Positions 21,496-29,600 of a stretch of 64,000 nt of DNA are shown in pieces. The position numbers and the translations under genes are program-made. The stretch covers positions 1-64,000 of the forward strand of contig JAUIFV010000005.1 in NCBI GenBank assembly GCA_030430155.1. Reading direction: 5' to 3'. Positions within the stretch are counted from its first letter, which is position 1, and each line of letters starts with the position of its first letter. Source of the stretch: Gammaproteobacteria bacterium. GTDB taxonomy: Bacteria > Pseudomonadota > Gammaproteobacteria > Xanthomonadales > SZUA-5. A model generated the notes under the pieces. The model ran no database searches. It saw only the letters and a list, made by a program, of their open reading frames with translations, and was not told the origin of the DNA.

Positions 21496-21772
21496 CCCGT
21501 AGTTCTCATACCACATCGTCGCGAGAGCGCCGTCGGCCGCAGCAGGGATTGGGTGGCCAGTTGCGGCCCAAGGGAGCAGGCCGCACAGCGCTGCGCCACG
21601 TCCTTTTGCAGCGGGCGGCGTTCGCTGTGAAGGTATTGGCAATGCGCGCGAGTCCATCGCTGCCAGCGTTCGGCGCACTGGCGCAGGCGGTGGTCAAAAC
21701 TTGTCAAAGATCGGTCTACCTCGCCATGGGTTGCCCCATACTCCGCTCAGCAACGAGTCGGAACCATGAACC

Positions 21773-22147
21773 ATGGTCTACAAGCTCGCACTAGGTGGGC
21801 TGACAGTGAGAGACCAGCGACTGATCGAAGTGGTCCTGGCTCGAGTTAGTAACCCGAAGTACCGCTTTGAAGTCAGTACCGACAGAACCGATCGCGACAT
21901 AGACATCCTGGTGACCGACGCGGCAATTGCGCAGACAGATGCCGCGCAATCCCGGTTGAAGGCGCTCAATCCCAACGCAGTCGAAGTTTGTCTGGCCGAT
22001 CCTGGTGCCAAGAGTGCTGCGCCTTACCGACTGGACCGACGATTGCTGATGATTCAGATCCGCCCCTTGCTGCACGAAGTGATCGAAAGCGAGGGTCTGA
22101 TTGGGGCGCCTGTGGAATCTGAGCCGCGGGACGGGCACGCGCAATGA
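21773..22147 (+). CDS. Hypothetical pseudo-receiver-like protein, first gene of the GTPase/roadblock/BLUF cluster
   Basis: 124 aa ORF, MVYKLALGGLTVRDQRLIEVVLARVSNPKYRFEVSTDRTDRDIDILVTDAA...; alternating alpha/beta pattern reminiscent of REC. Confidence 0.6.
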   Translation: MVYKLALGGLTVRDQRLIEVVLARVSNPKYRFEVSTDRTDRDIDILVTDAAIAQTDAAQSRLKALNPNAVEVCLADPGAKSAAPYRLDRRLLMIQIRPLLHEVIESEGLIGAPVESEPRDGHAQ

Positions 22148-22250
22148 GTACGCATCGACGCGGTGTCGGTGATGCGCAGCTAGTGGAAATCTTCCAGGTC
22201 GGTGGTGATACCGACGCTGGCATAGGGCAACGTATGAAGAGAGAGTTTTC

Positions 22251-22640
22251 GTGCTCAGCGCCGTAGTTGAAAAACAGGTGGGGCAAACCATGCTCAAGGC
22301 GCTGAAGAGCCTGGAGCAGGCGGAATTCTACTGTCTGGGCGAGCTGGACGGGCGAGCACTAGTCCATGTTGCCAAAGGTGAGTTGCGCAAAGGTCACAGC
22401 ATGTCCGCCATGGGCAGCTCACTCCTGGCGCTGAGCGAGACCTTCGCCGGGGAGGCCATGGGCCACACCGCCGAGTTCAATCTGGTCAATACCAGTGACG
22501 GCTGCCTGGTCACCATTCGGGTTGCCGGCGAAGCAAAGGACTACGTGTTGAGTTTGGGAGTGGACGGGTTGAAGACACCCGCCATAGCCCTCCGTTCGGC
22601 GCTGGACGTGGCTTCGGCTATCGCGCCTCTGCTGCCCTGA
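22251..22640 (+). CDS. Roadblock/LC7-like protein
   Basis: MLKALKSLEQAEFYCLGELDGRALVHVAKGELRKGHSMSAMGSSLLALSETFAGEAMGHTAEFNLVNTSDGCLVTIRVAG; size, fold pattern and GTPase neighbourhood. Confidence 0.65.
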   Translation: MLSAVVEKQVGQTMLKALKSLEQAEFYCLGELDGRALVHVAKGELRKGHSMSAMGSSLLALSETFAGEAMGHTAEFNLVNTSDGCLVTIRVAGEAKDYVLSLGVDGLKTPAIALRSALDVASAIAPLLP

Positions 22641-22689
22641 AATGGGTAAAGATCGAGTGCCTTTTTAAGACCAAAGATAGGAGTACAAA

Positions 22690-23046
22690 ATGGCTCGAAT
22701 TTCTCTGGAAACCCTGCGCAACATCGATGGCTACGTGGCTTCGGCGCTGGTGGATGCCGACAGCGGCATGCTTCTGGCCGGCGATGGCAGCGGCGTAGAT
22801 CTGGAGGTGGCTGCGGCGGGCAATACCGAGGTGGTCAAGTCCAAGCGCAAGGTCGCCAATGCCCTCAAGCTCAACGACACCATCGAGGACATTCTGATCA
22901 ATCTCACCAAGCAATATCACATCATCCGGCCCTTGGAGACCAACCAGAAGTTGTTTCTCTATGTGGTGCTGGATCGGGCCAAAGCGAACCTGGCGATGGC
23001 CAGACACGATCTGCGCTCGTTCGAGAAAACCGTCGATTTCTCCTGA
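22690..23046 (+). CDS. Roadblock/LC7-like protein
   Basis: [103 protein letters not shown]; roadblock-like. Confidence 0.75.
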   Translation: MARISLETLRNIDGYVASALVDADSGMLLAGDGSGVDLEVAAAGNTEVVKSKRKVANALKLNDTIEDILINLTKQYHIIRPLETNQKLFLYVVLDRAKANLAMARHDLRSFEKTVDFS

Positions 23047-23101
23047 TACAGACCGTCAGCCGCGTGCTACTACAGGCGCGGCAGCGACTGCGAGCTGAAC
23101 C

Positions 23102-23830
23102 ATGCGCGTCCAAATTAGTCACGCAGGAATTGGTGCCGATCTGCAAACCCGGCTGCGTCTGGCCGCACAGATGTTGGTGGCCTTCCGGATTCAAGCTGAG
23201 GTCGGCCCCTGGACCGGGTCCGGCTGCCAGCTGGTGGTCGTGGACCTGGCCGATGGCCATGGCCGTCACGTGGCCGAGATCGCCCAGCGGCGGCAGGTCG
23301 CAACCATCGCCGTCGGCGACCCCGGGGAATACGCCGGGCGCCTCGCGGCGGAGCTTTCCGCCGACGTCAGTGTGGCCGGTTTGTCCAGCGCAATCCGCAA
23401 TCTGCTGGCACCGGAAAGCAGCCACTCGCCGGCTATCCAAGTCTCGGCCAGCACTGCCGACAAACCTGCAGGGGTTTCGACGTGGGGTCGCTCCTCGCGG
23501 CACTTCGCCTGGGCTCGGCTGACCTCGGATCTGGCTGCCACTGACGTCCAAGCTACGCTGGATTCGCGAATCATCTATTTCAGTCGGTCCGAGGGCAGGG
23601 TGCGCGCCAACTCGTGGAGCGACATGATGTTCGCCCTGAAGCACTCGCACGACGAGCGCTGGCAGCTCAAGCGATTGCCGTCGCCCCTGGCGGCCGGGCA
23701 GGCCGAGATTTCCAGCAGCCAGGACGCATTCCTGCTGCAGGCCGCGTTGCGCAACCCCGATGCGATCGCCAGCTACCCGGAAACCCCATTTGCGCTGGAG
23801 CACTGGCCTGACCTGACCTGGGCGGGGTGA
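23102..23830 (+). CDS. Hypothetical protein with pseudo-receiver-like N-terminus
   Basis: 242 aa: MRVQISHAGIGADLQTRLRLAAQMLVAFRIQAEVGPWTGSGCQLVVVDLADGHG...VATIAVGDPG...; position inside the cluster. Confidence 0.6.
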   Translation: MRVQISHAGIGADLQTRLRLAAQMLVAFRIQAEVGPWTGSGCQLVVVDLADGHGRHVAEIAQRRQVATIAVGDPGEYAGRLAAELSADVSVAGLSSAIRNLLAPESSHSPAIQVSASTADKPAGVSTWGRSSRHFAWARLTSDLAATDVQATLDSRIIYFSRSEGRVRANSWSDMMFALKHSHDERWQLKRLPSPLAAGQAEISSSQDAFLLQAALRNPDAIASYPETPFALEHWPDLTWAG

Positions 23831-24096
23831 CGGACTCAGTGGACTCGCTGCGAGTTGCCGGCGCCCTGGCTTCCAAGCCGATGGCGGTCGAATCTACGGC
23901 TCGCAAGCTGGGGTTGCCGAGCGCCATCGTCAATGCGCACTACTGGGCTTTTGACGCGGGTGGATTGCTCAAGGCGAGCGGGTCGGCTGCGCCTGTTCCT
24001 CAAGCTCGGCGTCGCACCGCAGGCGTGCGCGGGCTATGGACCCGACTGGCCGCACATTTTGGCCTGGGCGAGCATCCGAGCGGGGTTGGCGGATGA
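23827..24096 (+). CDS. Small winged-helix-like protein
   Basis: GTG start overlaps the previous stop by 4 nt (GTGA); MTDSVDSLRVAGALASKPMAVESTARKLGLPSAIVNAHYWAFDAGGLLK resembles a HTH. Confidence 0.55.
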   Translation: MTDSVDSLRVAGALASKPMAVESTARKLGLPSAIVNAHYWAFDAGGLLKASGSAAPVPQARRRTAGVRGLWTRLAAHFGLGEHPSGVGG

Positions 24097-24150
24097 GTAT
24101 GGCTACGCCGACTGCAGCCCGAATCTGCCTCGGCCGCGCGGAGCACCCCG

Positions 24151-24684
24151 ATGGCGTTCGCTGAAGGTGCGGCAAAGCTGGTTCTAGCCGGGCCGGTGGC
24201 CGCCGGCAAGACCACCGCACTGCGTGCGATCACCGATGGTGAGCCGGTCAGCACCGAAATGCCGCTGAGCGACGGTCCTATGGAAGGCAAGACCACCACC
24301 ACCGTGGCGCTCGACTATGCCAAGGTGAATCTGGAGGACGGTGCCGAGCTGCTGGTCTACGGTTTGCCCGGTCAGGAGCATTTCGCGTTCATGCGGCCCA
24401 TCGTGCTCAATGGGGCCATCGGCGTGGTCATCCTGCTCGACGGACGCGACCCCATGCTGGAGTCGCAGTGCGAGCATTGGCTGCAGGAATGTGCAGCGCA
24501 CGCGCCCAACGCGGCGATGGTAGTCGGGGTGACACACACCGATTTGATCGGGACTTTTTCCATCAACCGGCTGCGCCGAGCGGCCAGCTGTTTGGGTCGA
24601 TTGATTCCGGTGTTCACGCTGGACGCACGGGAGGCACCGCAGACTCTGCAGCTGGTTCGCGCGCTGATCCTGTCTATCGACTAG
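24151..24684 (+). CDS. Ras-like small GTPase (MglA/CvnD-type ATP/GTP-binding protein)
   Basis: P-loop GPVAAGKTT; TTTTVALDYAKV; G3-like VYGLPGQEHFAFMRPIVLNGAIGVVILLD; G4-like VVGVTHTDL. Confidence 0.85.
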   Translation: MAFAEGAAKLVLAGPVAAGKTTALRAITDGEPVSTEMPLSDGPMEGKTTTTVALDYAKVNLEDGAELLVYGLPGQEHFAFMRPIVLNGAIGVVILLDGRDPMLESQCEHWLQECAAHAPNAAMVVGVTHTDLIGTFSINRLRRAASCLGRLIPVFTLDAREAPQTLQLVRALILSID

Positions 24685-24705
24685 GGCGCCCCGCATTGAG
24701 GATTC

Positions 24706-25140
24706 ATGACCACCATACGGCAACTGGTCTACAGCAGCGAGGAAGCGACCCCCTTTGATCGCTTGAGGCTGGATTCGCTGCTCAATCACGCCCGCAAAGC
24801 CAACGATCACAATGGCATCACCGGGGTCCTGCTGCGTTCCCCCGGGCGTTTTGTGCAGTGTTTGGAAGGCGCGCGCGAGACGGTCGATGTGCTGTTCAGC
24901 AAGATCAGGGCCGACCGCCGCCATCGGGAGGTGTGTGTGCTACAACAGCTCGACCTGCCATTGCGCTTTTTCCAGGAGTGGAGCATGGGCTGCACCGAGA
25001 TTCAGCAGTCCGAGCTGTTGCGTCTGCAAACCGCCCAGTGGGAGGCGCGCGCCGCGGATTCCGACTCCGACAAGTGGCAAAGTCCAGGATCTGTGTTGAT
25101 GAAGGCGATCTGGACTGCGAGGAACAATCGCGCGCTTTGA
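24706..25140 (+). CDS. BLUF-domain (blue light using FAD) protein
   Basis: IRQLVYSSEEA (conserved Tyr), LLNHARKANDHNGITGVLLRSPGRFVQCLEGARETVDVLFSKIRADRRHREV (conserved Asn and Gln, LEG, DxRH). Confidence 0.9.
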   Translation: MTTIRQLVYSSEEATPFDRLRLDSLLNHARKANDHNGITGVLLRSPGRFVQCLEGARETVDVLFSKIRADRRHREVCVLQQLDLPLRFFQEWSMGCTEIQQSELLRLQTAQWEARAADSDSDKWQSPGSVLMKAIWTARNNRAL

Positions 25141-25152
25141 TCGCCTTCCTAG

Positions 25153-25317
25153 CTAGTGTGGTGAACCGCACACCTTGATCTCACCGCGCTAGTGAGCCAA
25201 CTCCCTGAATGCGGCGTTGTTCGTCGTCGCCATAGCCCTGCTATGCCTCCTCCTCTCGCCTTGCCTCAGGAAAAATCCATCGGAAATAAATTCAACGTGT
25301 GCGGTTCACCACACTAG
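25153..25317. mobile_element. 165-bp MITE-like element
   Basis: Perfect 21-bp terminal inverted repeats CTAGTGTGGTGAACCGCACAC ... GTGTGCGGTTCACCACACTAG; intergenic; no internal transposase ORF. Confidence 0.75.
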
Positions 25318-25336
25318 GCTACCGTTTCAGCACAGA

Positions 25337-25729
25337 TCAATCGGTTTCGCCCCGATTCTGGCGCTGGTCCAGTTCGCTCCTCAGCGCCGCAACGACGGCA
25401 TCGAATTCGGTGCAGATGGACTCGGCGGCATTGATGATGTGAACCGCCTCCTGTTTAGCCTCGGCGATAGACTCGGCCCTGCCAGCCATCATGCTCAATC
25501 GAGTTGCCCCCATGCCGGCCGCAGCCCCCTTGAGGGAATGAAAGGCCAGGCGGGGCTGCTCGTAGTCACCACATTGGCGTAGAGCTTCGAGGCAGCGCGG
25601 GACGTTGTCGAAGCTGCGTTCGAAGATGCCGATCAGGTTGCTTAACAATCCGGGCCGTACCGACTCCAATGCAACCACCTGAGCGATGATTTGCCGATCA
25701 AGGCGAGGTTCGCTCTCAAACGCCGTCAT
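25337..25729 (-). CDS. Stand-alone Hpt domain protein
   Basis: PRLAFHSLKGAAAGMGATRLSMMAGRAE; classic Hpt phospho-His motif HSLKGAAxxxGA, 130 aa. Confidence 0.85.
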   Translation of the reverse strand: MTAFESEPRLDRQIIAQVVALESVRPGLLSNLIGIFERSFDNVPRCLEALRQCGDYEQPRLAFHSLKGAAAGMGATRLSMMAGRAESIAEAKQEAVHIINAAESICTEFDAVVAALRSELDQRQNRGETD

Positions 25730-26439
25730 TGATGCTCTTCACCGTTGCCTATCGGGGTCAGCCTATAGCCATGCTGGTAAACGCCGGCCAGCTTCCATCC
25801 CGACTCGCCGTCCAATCCCAGAGACTTGCGCAGCCTGGAAACGTAAGTATCTACAGAGCGGGTATTGACCTCGGGTCCGACCTTCCACACGTCTCTGAGC
25901 AGCATTTGTCGGCTGACGATGCGCTCGCGGCGGCGAAACAAATAGACCAGCAGGTCGAATTCCTTTTCGGTGACCTGATGCAGTTGATCGTTCAACCACA
26001 GCTCCCGGTTGCTGACATCGAATACAAAAGGTGGCGCCTCGATGCGTTCGGCGCCGGCCTCTGGGCGGGAGCGCCGATAGGCGTTGGACACGCGCGCGGA
26101 GAGTTCGTGAGGACGGGGCGGCTTGACCACGTAGTCATCGGCGCCGCATTTGAGACCGTATACGACGTCCTGCTCGGCGTCATTGGCAGTCAGCAGGATG
26201 ATCGGCAGGTACGACGGTTCGCTACGCAGCTTGCGCAGCAGCTCTATGCCGCTGACTTGGGGCAGATTCCAGTCCAGCAGCAGCACGTCGATGCAGCTGG
26301 CGCCGTTGCGACGCTGGAACTCCAACGCGTTGGAAAAACGTTCCACGCGCATTCCGCTTGCAGACAACATGGCCTCGTAGAGTTCTGCCTGCACCGGCTC
26401 ATCCTCTACCAATCCAACTACGATATTCGTCTCAGCCAT
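25726..26439 (-). CDS. OmpR/PhoB-type response regulator
   Basis: VGLVEDEPVQAELYEAML...DVLLLDWNLPQVSGIELLRKL...YVVKPPRPHELSARV plus wHTH TEKEFDLLVYLFRRRERIVSRQMLLRDVW...RSVDTYVSRLRKSLG. ORF track start 26523; ATG at 26439 is more likely. Confidence 0.92.
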   Translation of the reverse strand: MAETNIVVGLVEDEPVQAELYEAMLSASGMRVERFSNALEFQRRNGASCIDVLLLDWNLPQVSGIELLRKLRSEPSYLPIILLTANDAEQDVVYGLKCGADDYVVKPPRPHELSARVSNAYRRSRPEAGAERIEAPPFVFDVSNRELWLNDQLHQVTEKEFDLLVYLFRRRERIVSRQMLLRDVWKVGPEVNTRSVDTYVSRLRKSLGLDGESGWKLAGVYQHGYRLTPIGNGEEHQ

Positions 26440-26626
26440 AGCCACTCGCATATCCACGCCATATTGGAACGGATTCGAAGCATTGATTTGGTGAAGGTAA
26501 ATCCGATCGATTCGAAGATCCACGTGCCCGGGTAACGATTTGTACGATGATTGGCAACTTCGCCCGAGATCGGTCGCGCCGACGCATGGCGCATGTATCG
26601 TTCAGCTTTGCATCGCCCCTTGAACC

Positions 26627-29600
26627 ATGGCTGAAACCAGACTTATCGGCATTCCCGCGGAGTTGGCAGCACAGCTGCGGTCGCTGCTGACCGAGTGCAT
26701 GGCGCGGGCTGGCGGGCCGGATGAGCGCTGGACCAATCGGACTGTCGTCATCTACTGGCTGGGAGCGGGGGAAAGCGCCGCCGACGAGCTGCGCGAGGTC
26801 ACCTCGGCGCCCGTTGTGGTCCTGGCAGAGGATTCGGCATTGCCGTTGGCAGCTGGCCGAAAGTGGCCAGCGCACTGGCAGTGGGCACCCTGGCCGCTGA
26901 GTGCGGCGCGCTTGGGGCATCATTTGTCATTGGCCCAGCAGGCCGCACCGGCAGCGCCCGAACTCGACTCATCCAGCGAATGGAAAACCGTAGGGCAGCG
27001 ACTGATACAGGCGCTGCGCGGCGCGCGGATGTATGAGTTCGAATACGATCTGGCAACCGGGGCACGCCAGGACAACATCCGTCGACAGTTTGGCAATGCG
27101 CCCACCCCGCGCAGCTTCGATGACATGCTGGCGTTCGTGCATCCGGACTACCGAGCGGAGGTTGGCGCTGCATACGCGTGCAGTCGTGAGACCGGGGCTG
27201 AGTTTCGGGTCAGCATGCCGGTTCGAGTCGATTCTGAAGATCACCGCTGGATGCGCTCGGTAGGCCGGGTGTTTGATCGCCAACCCGGTCATCCTGGGCG
27301 ATTGCTTGGTATCAGCTGGGATATCAGAGATGAACAGCTGGCCAAGGAGTCAGCGGCTCTGGCCCAACAGCGGCTGGATGATGCCCTGACCATTGGCGGC
27401 ATGCTCAGTTGGGAGTGGCGTCGCGGTGATCGGGGTCGACGCTTGGTCAGCGATTTCTCTACGGTGCTGGCCGATAGTCCCGAACATCTGGAGGGGCTTA
27501 TAGATCCGGGCGATCGGGAGGCAGATAGGGTGCGCTTCCAGACCGCCATAGAACGCGGTGAGCGCTACCATAGTGAAGTGTGGTTTCGGCAGCCTGGCAA
27601 GCGGGCGCAGCGCATGCTGCTGTGCGGTCTGCCTGGCCTCGATCCATCCGGGGCGGCGACGACCATGCAGGGCATCGCGCTGGATCTGACTGAGCAGTAC
27701 GAACTGCAGCAGGAACTGACTCAGGCTAGCGAACTGCTGGTCGAGTCGCTGCAAACGGCGAAGATGTTCTGCTGGCAATGGGATCCCAATAGTGAGAACG
27801 CGCAAGTTCTGGGGCCCTGCGAGGAGATCCTCGGCGTCAGATTGACCAATCCCCTCAGCATGCAGGGCCTTATCCACCCGCAGGATGCAGCACAGCAGCG
27901 GCGCATGCTCGACAACGCCATTTGCGACCAAACCGAATTCACCAACGAATATCGAATCGTGCGCCCGGACCATGCTGTACGCTGGCTCCGTACCCGCGCC
28001 AAGCCGGTCCATGACGAGCACGGGAAATTGCTGCGCATAGTCGGGCTGTCGATCGATGTGACCCGCAGCCGCAGTGATCGAAAGGCCATAGAGCAGGCCA
28101 GCGAGCGACTGGAAACGGCGCTGGAAGCGGCCGCGTTGAATCCCTGGACGGTGGACCTGGCCACTGGCGAGCGTATCGCGGGGCCACGGGATCAGGCCCT
28201 GTTCGGCGAGCCCGTCGGCAACCTGGATGCCTTTAGGAGCCTGGTGCTGGCCGAGGACCGAGCATTGACCGACCAGGTCGTTGCGACCGCCCTGGGTCCG
28301 TCGGCCAAGCCCATACATGTCGAGTTTCGGGTGCAACATCGGGATGGCCAGCTGCGCTGGATCAGCACTTACGCCAAAGCAATACGCGATGGCCAAGGCA
28401 ATCCCACGCACCTGGTCGGCGTTAGTCGGGATATCTCCGAAGCGCGTGAAGCGCAGGATCAGTTAGCCCAGACCCTGGTTCAACTCGATCGCGTGCAGGC
28501 GGCGACCAAGGTCGTGCTATGGGAATGGAATCGCGGCGATGGAGTGGTTTGCTATACGGCAGGTGGCCAGCACTTGCGCGGGGCGGCATTGCCCGAGTTG
28601 CACCGGGGTCACCGCTGGTCGGTGGCGCGCGCGCTGCTACGCTGTAGTCGCAGCGAGGCAGCATTGGATCTGGAAGTGCGCGTTGCCGATCGCAACGGTC
28701 GCTACGGCTGGGTGCAGCTGAAGGGTCGCAGAACCGAGTTCGCCGCCGATGGCAGCCCGATCATTTCCGGGGTGATGATCGACATTGCGGCCAATGTTCG
28801 TGATCGTGAACGCGCGGCGCGCGCTGAAGAGCGCCTGCGCAACGCCCTGGACGCGGCAAAGATGCGCTGCTGGGACTGGGAAACCACGTTCGTTCCCGCT
28901 CAGTCTGATGCGCTGACCGGCTACACGCCGACGGTTAAGGGTAGTGGTGCGTCCCCGCCCGGAGAAATCCATCCGGATGATCGGGCCGCACATCGAGCAG
29001 CCATTGTTGCCGCGATGGCTGACCCTTCTCACCAGTATCGCAATGAGTTCAGGGTGATACAGGCCGACGGGCGCGTCTCCTGGCTGCTCTCCATCGGCAA
29101 GGGAGTCATGGACCACAACCGGGGGCGGTTCAGGCTCGCCGGCGTGGCGATTGATATCAGTGCGCAGAAAGAGATGCAGCGGCAGCTGGCCGAAAGCCGC
29201 AGCTGGCAAAGCGTGGCGGTGGAGGTGGCCGAACTCAATCTTTGGCGAATGGACATGGAAACCGGGAAACGGGACGGCGGCGCGCGCGAGCGCTTGCTGT
29301 ACGATTGCGAGCCCGAGACCTATAGCGAATTGCGCGCACTCATACACCCTGAAGATCTGAAAGAGATCGACCAGAAGTGGCAATGGTGCCTGCGCAACCA
29401 GACCGATTGTCAGGCCGACTACAGGGTGCGGACGGCGCGCGGAGCACAACGTTGGTTGCGGGTCCGGGCGCGCAGTGACCGTGATCCCACCAATGGTCAC
29501 GTGATCGCCATAGGCGCGACCCGCGACGTCACCGATCAGATTGAATCGCAGCGCGAGATGGAACGCGCGCTGACCCAGGCCGAACAGGCATCGACAGCCA

